64,000 nt of DNA from Planomonospora sp. ID67723 (GCF_015711605.1 NZ_JABTEZ010000005.1:744001-808000); one strand, 5' to 3'. Shown: positions 24,419 to 33,260, counted from the stretch's first letter. Notes: generated from the sequence alone by a model not told the origin. A program made the numbers and translations.

Positions 24419-26341
24419 TCAGGGCTGTTTCTGCGCGGTGCCCGGGCCGTGCATCGTGAAGTTGTCGAAGGAGGCCTTCAGGACGGCGCCGCTCCTCTCC
24501 CCGACCCGGGCGATCATGCCGACCTCGCCGGTGGGCAGCGGGTTGTCGTCCAGGATCGAGTGCACCTGCCTCCCGTCGACCCACATGGTGAGCCGCACGC
24601 CGCTCTGGCCGCCCGCGCACTCGGCCTGGAGCCGGACGGGAGCGTTCTTGGGCAGGTCGAGCTGGACGGGCTCGGCCAGGTCGCCCCCGGCGCTCTTGAC
24701 GGTCCTGCGGATGCGGGCCTTGCCGGAGGTGTCGATCAGGAACTCGTAGCGCGTCGCCTTGGTGTCGTCCTCGCCCCGGCAGAACAGTCCGTACTCGCCC
24801 GATCCGGTGCTGCCGTTGCGGGTCGCGACGCTGACGCCCAGCAGCAGCCGGTGAGGGGTGATCGGGGTCGGGGTGGCGGAGGGGTCCGGGGTGGCGGGCT
24901 GCCGGGGCGTGAAGGGGATCGGGGCGGTCTCCCGGCGGACGGCGTTGTCGCCGTCGACGTCGAGGGCGTAGTAGCCGCCGGGCGCGTAGCCGTACCCGCC
25001 CGTCCCCTCGTCGTAGGTGCCGCCGCTCCAGCCGGTGCCGCTCTGGGTGAAGTCGTCCTGGTAGAGCAGGGTCAGGTCCTTGGGGGGACCGCCCGAGGTG
25101 AGGGCGAGGTAGGCGCCGACGGCGCAGCCCACCGCGACCAGGGCCGCGACCGCCCCGCCGATGAGGGTCTTCTTCCGCCGCGCCGCGGCCGGCCCCGGCC
25201 CGGAGGACCCGGCGCCCGGGGCGTGTGTCCCAGGCCCGGTGCCCGAGACGTGGGTCCCGCCCGGCGGCCATGTGGAACCGGGGCCGGTCCGGCCGAGCGC
25301 GTCGGGGTGCGCGTCCGGCGCCACGAGCCCGGTCGTGCCGGTGTGCGCGGCGGCTCCCGCGTGTGCGACCTGGCCGGTCGGGGCCGGCGTCCCGGTCCGG
25401 GGCTCGGTGCCGGGCGGTACGGCTCCCGCCCACGGCGTGGTCTCGCGCAGCGTGGGCGGGCTCTGCTGCCACACGGTCTGGACCGAGTGGGCCGCCTGCT
25501 CGGGGGCGGCCGAGCGGCCGACCAGGTGGTCGAGGACCTGCTGGGCCGTGGGGCGGTGGCCCGGCTCCTTGGCCATGGCGTAGGAGACCAGTTCGCGCAG
25601 CGCCGGCTCCATGCCCTCCAGCACGGGCTCGGTGTTGAGCACCTGGTAGAGCACCGCGTGCAGGGCCTCCCCGCCGAACGGGGAGCGCCCGCTCGCCGCG
25701 AAGGCCACCAGGCAGCCCCAGGAGAACACGTCGCAGGCGGGGGAGACCGGCTCGCCGCGCAGCACCTCCGGCGCCATGTAGCGCGGGGTGCCGATGATCT
25801 CACCGGTCCCGGTGACCCCGCTGAGCGTGTCGAGCGCACGGGCGATGCCGAAGTCGATCACCCGGGGGCCGACCGGGGAGAGCAGCACGTTGGACGGCTT
25901 GAGGTCGCGGTGCACGACCCCCGCGCCGTGGATCGCGGTCAGCGCGGTGGCCACGCCGACCGCGAGCGCGTCCAGGCTGGAGCCGCGGAGCGGGCCGCCG
26001 GATCGTACGGCCTCCTCCAGGTTGGGGCCGGGCACGAACTCGGTGACGACGTACAGCTGGTCGCCGTCGAGCGCCGTGTCCAGCACCGCCGCCGTGCAGA
26101 ACCGCCGCACCCGCCGGGCGGCTTCCGCCTCCCGGCGGAAGCGCATCCGGAACTGCTCGTGCTGGCTGTACTCCGAATTGATCACCTTGATGGCGACCTG
26201 CTGCCTGTCGGAGGCCTCGCCGAGGTAGACGGTTCCCATGCCGCCCCGGCCCAGCCGGCCGAGCACTCGGTACTGTCCGATCTGGAGGGGTTCACCCGGA
26301 CTGAGGTTGTTCACCGTCATACCTGCCGCTTGTGCCGTCAC
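24419..26341 (-). CDS. Transmembrane Ser/Thr protein kinase with extracellular lectin-like domain
   Basis: This 640-aa Hanks-type kinase has GRGGMG (31-36), Lys52, HRDLKPSN (144-151), DFG (163-165) and GTPRYMAPE (184-192). A Pro/Gly/Thr-rich linker (~280-390) leads to one transmembrane helix (~394-416). The ~220-residue extracellular part, starting DLTLLYQDDFTQSGTGWSG, has the look of a LamG/concanavalin-like jelly roll, possibly a sugar sensor. The GTG start overlaps the HAD gene stop (GTGA), placing the kinase last in an ABC transporter operon, which suggests sensing of the same nutrient (inference). Confidence 0.9.
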   Translation of the reverse strand: MTAQAAGMTVNNLSPGEPLQIGQYRVLGRLGRGGMGTVYLGEASDRQQVAIKVINSEYSQHEQFRMRFRREAEAARRVRRFCTAAVLDTALDGDQLYVVTEFVPGPNLEEAVRSGGPLRGSSLDALAVGVATALTAIHGAGVVHRDLKPSNVLLSPVGPRVIDFGIARALDTLSGVTGTGEIIGTPRYMAPEVLRGEPVSPACDVFSWGCLVAFAASGRSPFGGEALHAVLYQVLNTEPVLEGMEPALRELVSYAMAKEPGHRPTAQQVLDHLVGRSAAPEQAAHSVQTVWQQSPPTLRETTPWAGAVPPGTEPRTGTPAPTGQVAHAGAAAHTGTTGLVAPDAHPDALGRTGPGSTWPPGGTHVSGTGPGTHAPGAGSSGPGPAAARRKKTLIGGAVAALVAVGCAVGAYLALTSGGPPKDLTLLYQDDFTQSGTGWSGGTYDEGTGGYGYAPGGYYALDVDGDNAVRRETAPIPFTPRQPATPDPSATPTPITPHRLLLGVSVATRNGSTGSGEYGLFCRGEDDTKATRYEFLIDTSGKARIRRTVKSAGGDLAEPVQLDLPKNAPVRLQAECAGGQSGVRLTMWVDGRQVHSILDDNPLPTGEVGMIARVGERSGAVLKASFDNFTMHGPGTAQKQP

Positions 26342-27096
26342 GTGAGGGGGCTCAGCCTACCGAGATCCTTCCCGGCGGCCAGCCGCCTCAGCAGCGGCAG
26401 GTCGACGCGCTCCAGGCTCTCCACGGTCAGCGCCGTGCCGTAGGGCCCCGCGCCGGAGTCCGGAGCCGGTGCGGCGATCGCCCCGGTGGCGTCGGCGGGA
26501 ACCGCGATCACCAGGCATCCGGCCGCACGGGCCGCCGCGACGCCGGTGGGGCTGTCCTCCACGGCCACGCAGTCGGCCGGGTCCACGCCCAGCCCGGCGG
26601 CGGCCCTCAGATAGGGGTCGGGGAGCGGTTTGCCGCGCTCGGTGTCCTCGGCCGCCACGACCAGGCGGAACCGCTCCGCCCCCACCGTGCGGAGCACGAC
26701 GTCCACGATCCGCCGGGGGGAGGCGCTGACCAGGGCGATCGGCACGCCTGCGGCGCCCAGGCCGTCCAGGAGCCGCAGCGCGCCGGGCAGCGGGGTCACC
26801 CCGCCCGCGACCCGGTCCGAGAAGGCTCCGGTGAGCCGGGCGGTGACCGCTTCCGCGGTGGTCGCGGCGTTCTCCGCCGGTGCTTCCGGCCCGGCGCCGG
26901 GGCCGGGGCGGGCTCGCCGTACCAGGTGGGCGGCGGCGTGCTCGACCGGTCGGCCCAGCAGGGCCTCGCCGTCCGCCTCGTCCAGTTCCACGCCCAGCTC
27001 CGCGGCGACGGCCACGCACGCCTCCCACCACAGGCCCTCGGTGTCCACGAGCGTCCCGTCCATGTCGAACAGGACGGCGCGGAGCTCACGCGACAC
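26338..27096 (-). CDS. HAD-superfamily phosphatase (beta-phosphoglucomutase-like subfamily)
   Basis: The 252-aa protein has motif I LFDMDGTLVDTEG (~9-21, nucleophile Asp), motif II ALVSASPRR (Ser), motif III GKPLPDPYL (Lys) and motif IV VAVEDSPTGVAAARAAG. The C1-type helical cap fits HAD-IA phosphatases and phosphoglucomutases. It overlaps the ATPase gene upstream by 11 bp and the kinase gene downstream by 4 bp, so it is an integral operon member. It may dephosphorylate the imported substrate. PhnX (phosphonoacetaldehyde hydrolase) was considered, but its hallmark cap lysine is not obvious. Confidence 0.88.
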   Translation of the reverse strand: MSRELRAVLFDMDGTLVDTEGLWWEACVAVAAELGVELDEADGEALLGRPVEHAAAHLVRRARPGPGAGPEAPAENAATTAEAVTARLTGAFSDRVAGGVTPLPGALRLLDGLGAAGVPIALVSASPRRIVDVVLRTVGAERFRLVVAAEDTERGKPLPDPYLRAAAGLGVDPADCVAVEDSPTGVAAARAAGCLVIAVPADATGAIAAPAPDSGAGPYGTALTVESLERVDLPLLRRLAAGKDLGRLSPLT

Positions 27097-28240
27097 CGGC
27101 GGGGTCCTCCGACGCGGCGGGGACGCGGGCGGAGGCGGCGACCAGGACGGGACGGTGGACGAGGGCCACGGTCACCGGGGTGCCCGGCGCGAGCCGTACC
27201 GCGTCGTGGCCGGGGACGTCGGCGAGGAGCTCCGGCTCGCCGGGTGCGGCGAGCCGGATGCGGAGCCGGGCCGAGGAGCCGCGGAACGACGAGGCGACGA
27301 CGAGTCCCCGGCCCGGTGCGCCGGACCCGGGTGCAAGGGGGGAGGCACCGGACCCGGGTGCGGGGGAGGCATCGGACCCGGGCGGGGGCTCGGGGGTGAC
27401 CAGCACCGCCTCCGGGCGGACCAGCACGTCCACGTCGGGACCGTCCGGGACCGGGCCGTCCACCGGGAGGTCGCGCCCGAGGACCGTGACCTCCTTCCCG
27501 GCCAGGCGGCCGGGGATGTGGTTCATCGTGCCGACGAACTCGGCCACGAACGGGGTCGCCGGGCGGTCGTACACCTGGGCGGGCGGGCCGACCTGCTCCA
27601 GCCGGCCGGCGCGGAGCACCGCGACCCGGTCGGCGACCGAGAGCGCCTCCTCCTGGTCGTGCGTCACGAAGATCGTGGTGATGCCCAGGTCGAGCTGGAG
27701 CCGCCGGATCTCCTCGCGCAGCGTGATGCGGACCTTGGCGTCCAGCGCGGAGAGCGGCTCGTCGAGCAGGAGCACGCGCGGTTCCAGCGCCAGCGCCCGG
27801 GCCAGGGCGACGCGCTGCTGCTGGCCGCCGGAGAGCTCGTGCGGGTAGCGCCCGCCGTGCTCGGGCAGGCCGACCAGCTCCAGCAGCTCGGCGGCGCGGG
27901 CGTGCCGCCGGGCCGCCGGAACCTTGCGCACCCGCAGCCCGAACGCCACGTTGTCGCGGGCGCTGAGGTTGGGGAAGAGGGAGTAGGACTGGAAGACCAT
28001 CCCCGCGTCCCTGCGGTTGGCGGGCAGCCGGGTGACGTCCTTGCCGTCGATCAGCACAGCCCCCGCGTCGGGGTGCTCGAAGCCGGCCACGCAGCGCAGC
28101 GCCGTGGTCTTGCCGCAGCCCGAAGGGCCGAGCAGCGCCATCAGCTCGCCGGGCTCGACGGCGAGGTCCAGCCCGTCCAGGGCGACCGTGCGGCCGAACA
28201 CCCGGCGCAGCCCCCGGAACTCCACACCAGAGGTCTTCAT
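27086..28240 (-). CDS. ABC importer ATPase (PotA/FbpC/PhnT-like)
   Basis: The 384-aa ATPase has Walker A GPSGCGKTT (~38-46), Q-loop FQSYSLFPNL, signature LSGGQQQRV, Walker B LLLDEPLSALD and H-loop VTHDQEE. The C-terminal TOBE domain is interrupted by a repetitive Pro/Gly/Ser-rich insert (PPPGSDASPAPGSG..., ~295-320). TOBE-containing ATPases of this class power importers of iron(III), putrescine, thiamine or 2-aminoethylphosphonate. It overlaps the second permease by 4 bp. Confidence 0.92.
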   Translation of the reverse strand: MKTSGVEFRGLRRVFGRTVALDGLDLAVEPGELMALLGPSGCGKTTALRCVAGFEHPDAGAVLIDGKDVTRLPANRRDAGMVFQSYSLFPNLSARDNVAFGLRVRKVPAARRHARAAELLELVGLPEHGGRYPHELSGGQQQRVALARALALEPRVLLLDEPLSALDAKVRITLREEIRRLQLDLGITTIFVTHDQEEALSVADRVAVLRAGRLEQVGPPAQVYDRPATPFVAEFVGTMNHIPGRLAGKEVTVLGRDLPVDGPVPDGPDVDVLVRPEAVLVTPEPPPGSDASPAPGSGASPLAPGSGAPGRGLVVASSFRGSSARLRIRLAAPGEPELLADVPGHDAVRLAPGTPVTVALVHRPVLVAASARVPAASEDPAGVA

Positions 28241-29127
28241 GACGGGTCCTTCTTTCGCTTGGCGCCGGCGCCGGACAGGGCCAGCAGCAGCAGCCAGGTG
28301 AGCAGCAGGCTGAGGATCGAGACGGCCACCGAGAGCCGGCCGTTCGAGCCGGAGACCGTGACGATCCAGACGGGGAAGGTCTGGTAGCCCAGGAGCGCGG
28401 CGACGGTGTACTCACCGAGCACCAGCGCCAGGGTGAGGAACGAGGCGCTGGCGAGGGCGGACCTCAGGTTGGGGACGATCACCCGCAGCACCACGTGCGG
28501 CCACGAGGCGCCCAGGTTGCGGGCGGCCTCCACGAGTGTGCGCACGTCGATCGCGCGCAGCCCGGCGTCCAGCGACCGGTAGGCGAACGGCAGGGCCAGC
28601 ACCACGTAGGCCAGCACGAGCACCACGGGGAACGTCTCGTCCTGGATCGCGATCAGCGTCGCCCAGAACGGCGTGGCGGCCAGGTAGTCCGGTCCCCAGC
28701 GCAGCACGGTGCTGATCCCGGTCACGAAGGTGATCGGGGGGACGACCAGCGGGAGCGTGCAGACCACCTCCAGCACCGGCCGGAGCCGGGGCGCGCCGAG
28801 CCGTACGGCCAGCAGCGCGGGCAGGGTGAGCACCAGCACCACCGCGATCGTGGCCGCGGCCAGGGCGAGGGAGAGCAGCATGCTGGCGGCGAAGCCCTCG
28901 GCGGTGAGGATCTCCGCGTAGGTGGACAGGGAGAAGCCCTGCTCCTCGTTGTGGACGGTGAACCAGAACGAGGCGCCCATGGGGACCAGGAAGTAGACCG
29001 CCGCGGCGCCCAGCACGACGACGCGCCAGGGCCGGACGCGCCGGGACCGCCCCGCCGGCGGGCCCGGTCCGTCCGCCGGGCCGGCCGGGGCCGTCTCCCC
29101 GGGAAGGATCGGGGTCACCGCAGCCAT
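28237..29127 (-). CDS. ABC importer permease 2
   Basis: The 296-aa permease of the binding-protein-dependent type has six spans after a Pro/Gly-rich cytosolic N-terminus. The ATPase-coupling EAA loop reads LVEAARNLGASWPHVVLRVIVP. It overlaps both neighbours and pairs with permease 1. The sequence type (PhnV/PotC-like) matches importers of phosphonates or polyamines. Confidence 0.9.
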   Translation of the reverse strand: MAAVTPILPGETAPAGPADGPGPPAGRSRRVRPWRVVVLGAAAVYFLVPMGASFWFTVHNEEQGFSLSTYAEILTAEGFAASMLLSLALAAATIAVVLVLTLPALLAVRLGAPRLRPVLEVVCTLPLVVPPITFVTGISTVLRWGPDYLAATPFWATLIAIQDETFPVVLVLAYVVLALPFAYRSLDAGLRAIDVRTLVEAARNLGASWPHVVLRVIVPNLRSALASASFLTLALVLGEYTVAALLGYQTFPVWIVTVSGSNGRLSVAVSILSLLLTWLLLLALSGAGAKRKKDPS

Positions 29128-30011
29128 CGGCTGCTCCTCCTCTGCAGGGGCAGGTAGACCGCCATCACGAGTCCCGCCACGACGATCATGTCGAGGCTGA
29201 GCGCGAGGGCGATGTTCTCGTGGCCGACCAGCACGTCACCGGTGAGCGCGTCGGCGATCTGCAGGGTGACCAGCGGTACCGTGCTGCCGACCATCGCGCG
29301 GGCGGTGGCGTAGGCCGCGAACGCGCCGCCGAACAGCAGGACCGTGCCGCCGAGCAGTGAGGGGGCCAGCACCGGGACGCCGACGTGCCGCCAGTACTGC
29401 CAGGCGGTGGCGCCGCTGTTGCCGGCCGCCTCCCGCCACTGCGGCTTCAGCCCGTCCATGGCGGGCACCATGACCAGCACCATCAGAGGGATGGAGAAGT
29501 ACATGTAGACCAGGGCCAGGCCCCAGAAGGTGTAGAGGCTCCAGCCGTACCCGTCCAGCCCGAGAGCCCGGGTGACCACGCCCGAGTTGCCGAGGGTGGC
29601 GACCCAGGTGAACGCCAGCGGCACGCCTCCGAAGTTGGCCAGCACGCCGGAGGCGGTCAGCACCGACTCGCGCAGCGCCCGGAACCGGGAGGTGACCACG
29701 GCCTGGGCGAGGAAGGTGCCGGCGACCGCGCCGAGCAGCGCGACCACGGCCGAGAGCTGCACGCTGCTGACCAGGGTCTCCAGGTAGTTGCCCTGGAGGC
29801 TCTCGGTCAGGTTGGCGGTGCTGAAGGCCGGGGCGCGGGTCCGGGGATCCCGGACGGTGAAGGCGCCCAGCAGCAGCGCGACCGCCGGGATCCCGAAGGC
29901 CAGAGCGGTGAAGGCGAGCAGGGGCACGGCCGCGGGCCAGCCCGCCGAGCGGGTACGGCCGCCGCCACGCGCGCCGGCCGTACCCGCGGGTTCCCCGGTG
30001 AGTGAGACCAT
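29115..30011 (-). CDS. ABC importer permease 1
   Basis: The 298-aa permease starts at the ATG at 30009-30011, which overlaps the stop of the binding-protein gene by one base (TGATG). Six transmembrane segments are visible, with the EAA-type loop EAAGNSGATAWQYWRHVGVPVLAP. It forms the membrane heterodimer with permease 2. Confidence 0.9.
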   Translation of the reverse strand: MVSLTGEPAGTAGARGGGRTRSAGWPAAVPLLAFTALAFGIPAVALLLGAFTVRDPRTRAPAFSTANLTESLQGNYLETLVSSVQLSAVVALLGAVAGTFLAQAVVTSRFRALRESVLTASGVLANFGGVPLAFTWVATLGNSGVVTRALGLDGYGWSLYTFWGLALVYMYFSIPLMVLVMVPAMDGLKPQWREAAGNSGATAWQYWRHVGVPVLAPSLLGGTVLLFGGAFAAYATARAMVGSTVPLVTLQIADALTGDVLVGHENIALALSLDMIVVAGLVMAVYLPLQRRSSRWLR

Positions 30012-31189
30012 CAGCCGGCGACCGCGGCGCCCCAGCCGGTGGCCAGGACTTCCTTGGCCTTGTTGACCTGGGCCTCGGTCGGGAAGGTCGGCTCGCCCTC
30101 GACGGGGGGCAGGTTGGCCTCGGCGGCCTTGTCCACCGTGCCGTCGGCCTGCATCGCGGGCAGCAGCACGGGGCGGGCGAAGCCGCCGAGGTAGAGGTTC
30201 TGGCCCTCGGCGCTGTAGAGGAACTCCTGCCAGAGGCGGGCGGCGGCCGGGTGCGGGGCGTCCTTGTTGATCGCCTGGGCGTAGAGCTGGAAGTACTTGC
30301 CGTCGGTCGGAACGGTGGTCTTCCAGTCGACGCCCTTGGGGGCCATCACGGGTCCGTAGGCGGCGTTGTTGTAGTCCCAGTCGATGCTGATCTGGGTCTC
30401 GCCCTTCTCGATGGTGGCCGGGGTGGTCTCCACCGGGTTGAAGTTGCCCGCGGCCTTCAGCTTCTTGAAGAACTCCAGGCCGGGCCGGATGTCGTCGAAG
30501 GAGCCGCCGTTGGACAGGGCCGCGGCGAAGACGCCGGCGAAGGCCGAACCGGACTGCGTCGGGTTGCCGTTCATCGCGACCTTGCCCTTGTACTCGGGCT
30601 TGAGCAGGTCGGCGAAGGTCTCCGGGCATTTGGCGATCTTCTTGGCGTCGCAGCCGATGGAGACGTAGCCGCCGTAGTCGTTGAACCAGAGGCCGGTCGG
30701 CTCCTTCTGGTTCTCCGGGATCTTGTCCCAGGTCTGCACCTTGTAGGGGGCGAACAGGCCTTCGGCCGCCCCGCTGATGGCGAAGGACTGGCTGACGTCG
30801 AGCACGTCGGGGGCGCGGTCCTGGCCCTTGCGGGTCTTCACCGCGTTGATCTCGTCGGCGCTGGAGGCGTCGGGGGTCTCCTCCTCGACCTCGATGCCGT
30901 ACTTCGCCTTGAAGGCTTCGATGATCTTGCCGTAGTTGGCCCAGTCGTGCGGCAGGGCGATGACGTGGAGCCTGCCCTCCTTCTTGGCGGCCTCGACGAG
31001 CTTGTCCAGCCCGCCGAAGTCGGCCGCGGAGGTGGCGGTCCTGGCGTCCACGCCGGCCGCGGAGCCGCCGGAGGCGGCGGGCGAGGAGGTGGCGGTCTGA
31101 GGCGCGGCCCCGCAGGCCGCGAGCGCCGCCAGAAGAGGGGGCAGGAGGAACGCGGCCAGGCCTGCGGAGCGGATTCGGGATGCGATCAC
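30011..31189 (-). CDS. ABC importer substrate-binding lipoprotein (SBP_bac_6-like)
   Basis: The GTG start at 31187-31189 has GGGAGA 4 nt upstream and gives 392 aa. A lipoprotein signal peptide ends in the lipobox LAALAAC-G (~residues 24-31). The mature protein begins with a Ser/Ala/Thr linker, then KLVEAAKKEGRLHVIALPHDWANYGKIIEAFKAKY, typical of type II periplasmic binding proteins for iron, polyamines, thiamine or 2-aminoethylphosphonate. A WDYNNAAYG segment near residue 265 may line the pocket. With the HAD phosphatase and a GntR/UTRA regulator, an organophosphorus substrate is the favoured but unproven guess. Confidence 0.9.
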   Translation of the reverse strand: MIASRIRSAGLAAFLLPPLLAALAACGAAPQTATSSPAASGGSAAGVDARTATSAADFGGLDKLVEAAKKEGRLHVIALPHDWANYGKIIEAFKAKYGIEVEEETPDASSADEINAVKTRKGQDRAPDVLDVSQSFAISGAAEGLFAPYKVQTWDKIPENQKEPTGLWFNDYGGYVSIGCDAKKIAKCPETFADLLKPEYKGKVAMNGNPTQSGSAFAGVFAAALSNGGSFDDIRPGLEFFKKLKAAGNFNPVETTPATIEKGETQISIDWDYNNAAYGPVMAPKGVDWKTTVPTDGKYFQLYAQAINKDAPHPAAARLWQEFLYSAEGQNLYLGGFARPVLLPAMQADGTVDKAAEANLPPVEGEPTFPTEAQVNKAKEVLATGWGAAVAG

Positions 31190-31230
31190 GTTGTCTCCCA
31201 GAGGGGGTGTCGCGCAATATGTCACGAAAC

Positions 31231-31257
31231 TAGGCGAACTTGTTCAAACAAGCTAGG
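31231..31257. promoter_or_regulatory. Operator-like palindrome between the ABC operon and the GntR gene
   Basis: CTTGTT-CA-AACAAG (31240-31253) is a perfect 6-bp dyad, framed by CTAG at 31231-31234 and 31254-31257. It lies 42-68 bp upstream of the binding-protein start in the divergent region, as expected for the target of the adjacent GntR/UTRA repressor. Confidence 0.6.
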
Positions 31258-31399
31258 CCCAGTGCGTCGGCATCCGGTTTCCGCCGGATGAACAGCCGGA
31301 GTACGCCGGTGGAATGCAGGAATCCCCTCTTTGTCGGTGATCGATCCTTGCTTAGTGTGGAGCCGGAGTCGACAGGTCGGTGCGCACAGCGAGGGAGCC

Positions 31400-32155
31400 A
31401 TGACCGCCCGGTACGCACGGATCGCCGCAGAGCTGCGCGATGCGATCACGCGCGGCGAGTACGCCGTGGGCGCGCATCTGCCGTCGGAGGCCGAGCTCGC
31501 CGTGCGCTTCGCCGCCTCCCGCGGCACCGTCCGCCAGGCGGTGGCGGTGCTCGCCGCCGAAGGGCTGGTCGGCTCCCGGCAGGGGGCCAGGCGCATCGTG
31601 CTTGGCCGCGAGCGCAGCCAGAGCTTCGCCGAGCTGCACAGCTTCGCGCAGTGGGCGCGGGCGACGGGCCACCGGGTCAGCGGTCGCGTGCTGGCGCAGC
31701 GCCGCCGGGGGGCGAGCGCCGCGGAGGCGGCCCGGCTGGGGATCCGGCCGGACGAGCCGGTCCTGTCGGTGCTGCGGCTGCGCTCACTGGAGGGTGAGCC
31801 GGTGCTGCTGGAGCGCACCGTCTACGCCGGGTGGATCGCGCCGGCCGTCGAGCGCCTCGACGCCGACTGCGAGTCGGTGACCCGGGCCCTCTACGACGGC
31901 GTCGGGCTGGTCTTCGCCTACGGCGAGCACCTGATCGACGCGGTCGCGGCCGGAACCGAGGACTCCCGGCTGCTGGAGGTGCGGCGGGGCAGCCCCCTGC
32001 TGCGTCAGCGGCGGGTCACCACCACCCATGAGGGCCGCCCGGTCGAGTGGTCCGACGACCGCTACCGCGCGGGCAGCGTGACCTTCAGCATCCGCAACTC
32101 GGTGGACGCCAACCCGCTCGTGCGGCAGGTGGGGGACTTGCGTCCGTCGTCATAA
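31400..32155 (+). CDS. GntR-family regulator with UTRA domain (HutC/PhnF-like)
   Basis: The 251-aa protein has a GntR winged helix (YARIAAELRDAITRGEYAVG, LPSEAELAVRFAASRGTVRQA, ~5-50) and a C-terminal UTRA ligand-binding domain (EPVLSVLRLRSLEGEPVLLERT, VTFSIRN near the end). HutC-type regulators bind small metabolites such as amino acids, sugars or phosphonate-related compounds. CGAGGGAGCC lies directly before the ATG. Divergent transcription from the ABC importer operon makes it the obvious regulator of uptake. Its stop codon lies immediately beside the LexA-type box of the next gene. Confidence 0.9.
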   Translation: MTARYARIAAELRDAITRGEYAVGAHLPSEAELAVRFAASRGTVRQAVAVLAAEGLVGSRQGARRIVLGRERSQSFAELHSFAQWARATGHRVSGRVLAQRRRGASAAEAARLGIRPDEPVLSVLRLRSLEGEPVLLERTVYAGWIAPAVERLDADCESVTRALYDGVGLVFAYGEHLIDAVAAGTEDSRLLEVRRGSPLLRQRRVTTTHEGRPVEWSDDRYRAGSVTFSIRNSVDANPLVRQVGDLRPSS

Positions 32156-32167
32156 GAACGTATGTTC
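32138..32167 (+). promoter_or_regulatory. Promoter with embedded LexA (SOS) box
   Basis: TTGCGT (32138-32143), 17 bp, then TATGTT (32161-32166) make a good promoter. GAAC-GTAT-GTTC (32156-32167), flanked by A and G, matches the actinobacterial SOS box core GAAC-N4-GTTC and covers the -10 element, ideal for LexA repression. Confidence 0.7.
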
Positions 32168-32227
32168 GATATGCAAGGCCCGCCTTCCCCCGGGCGCTCG
32201 TCCGAAGCCGCGGGGGGAAGATCCGTC

Positions 32228-32497
32228 TTGAGCAGACTCTACGGTGACCCGATCGAGGTGTGGACCCGCGAGGGGGAGCCCATCCAGTTCGTCTGGCGCG
32301 ACCGGCTCTACGCCGTCCGCCGGGTCATCGACCATTGGGTGGTCGCCCGCGAGTGGTGGAAGATCGACGACGACGACCCCGGAGAGCGCCGCTTCTGGCG
32401 GGTCGAGGCCACCCCCGGGCGGCGGCTCGGCACCTACGAGCTGCGTTTCGACACCGCTGGCGCCGGTTGGCTGCTGGTCAGGGCATGGGAGTGCTGA
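32228..32497 (+). CDS. DUF6504 family protein, putative SOS-regulated
   Basis: The conserved core LYGDPIEVWTREGEPIQFVWRDRLYAVRRVIDHWV and FWRVEATPG..LGTYELRFD identifies DUF6504, a small actinobacterial family often encoded beside the mutasome genes imuB/dnaE2 (family knowledge). The frame is open from an ATG at 32162, but that codon lies inside the -10/LexA box, so the true start must be downstream: TTG 32228 (GGGGGGAAG upstream; family-like N-terminus, 89 aa) or possibly ATG 32171. No imuA', imuB or dnaE2 gene is nearby, so this copy stands alone. Probably a DNA-damage-response accessory protein. Confidence 0.75.
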   Translation: MSRLYGDPIEVWTREGEPIQFVWRDRLYAVRRVIDHWVVAREWWKIDDDDPGERRFWRVEATPGRRLGTYELRFDTAGAGWLLVRAWEC

Positions 32498-32570
32498 CCG
32501 CCGCCCCCTCCCGCGGCGCGGCCCCGCCCGTGCCGGAGCGGTCCGCGGGGTCTCCGGCGCCGCACGGCCC

Positions 32571-33260
32571 TCAGTGCGGCACGGCCTGCGGGGCGGGCCG
32601 GACCACCGGCGCCGGGCCCCGGCGCCGGCGGCGGGCGCTCGCGGTCTGCCGGGCGGTGAGCTCCCGGACCGTCGCGGCGCAGAGCAGGGCCGACAGCACC
32701 ACGACGGCCAGTTCCGCCGGGCCGAGACCGGTCAGGCTCGCCTCGCTGGAGGAGTCGAGCGGCAGCCGCACCACGACCACGGCGAGCAGGCCGAGCCAGC
32801 TCAGCCACCACGCGGCGAGCAGCGCCGTCCAGGGCCCCCGCTGGCCCAGGGGCGGGAGGCTCGCCCGCCAGAGGCGGTCCAGCAGCACCGGCGGGGCGAC
32901 CAGGTTGAGCACCGGGACGAACCACCCCGCCAGCACGTGCGTCACCGGTGAGCCGGCGTGCCGCCCGGCCCCGGCCAGCCAGATCAGGTAGGCGACGGCC
33001 GTGGCGACCGTGGTCGCGGCCACGAGCAGGATGAGCAGGGCGAAGACGGTGGCCGCGCCGGCGAGGGCCTGCGCCCCCGCGGTCTGGGTGTCGCCGCCCA
33101 GCGCCACGATCTCCTGGGCCAGCCGCTCTCCGCGGACGCTTTCGAACACGACGAGAGCGGTGGTCGCGGCCACCTGGAGCGCCAGGGCCGCGTAGACGGC
33201 CGAGGCGGACTTCCCCCGCGGGGACGTGGCCCTCTTGTGCGGGGACGGGGCAGGGCGCAT
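32571..33260 (-). CDS. DUF4328 domain membrane protein
   Basis: This 229-aa protein has four hydrophobic segments and the DUF4328 pattern: AVAYLIWLAGAGRHA, then HVLAGWFVPVLNLVAPPVLLDRLWRAS (~105-135), followed by WWLSWLG. Both termini are basic and cytosolic. The family is widespread in actinobacteria without assigned function; in Streptomyces it is often near regulators. It is 66 bp downstream of the response regulator on the same strand and may be cotranscribed with it. Confidence 0.8.
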   Translation of the reverse strand: MRPAPSPHKRATSPRGKSASAVYAALALQVAATTALVVFESVRGERLAQEIVALGGDTQTAGAQALAGAATVFALLILLVAATTVATAVAYLIWLAGAGRHAGSPVTHVLAGWFVPVLNLVAPPVLLDRLWRASLPPLGQRGPWTALLAAWWLSWLGLLAVVVVRLPLDSSSEASLTGLGPAELAVVVLSALLCAATVRELTARQTASARRRRRGPAPVVRPAPQAVPH

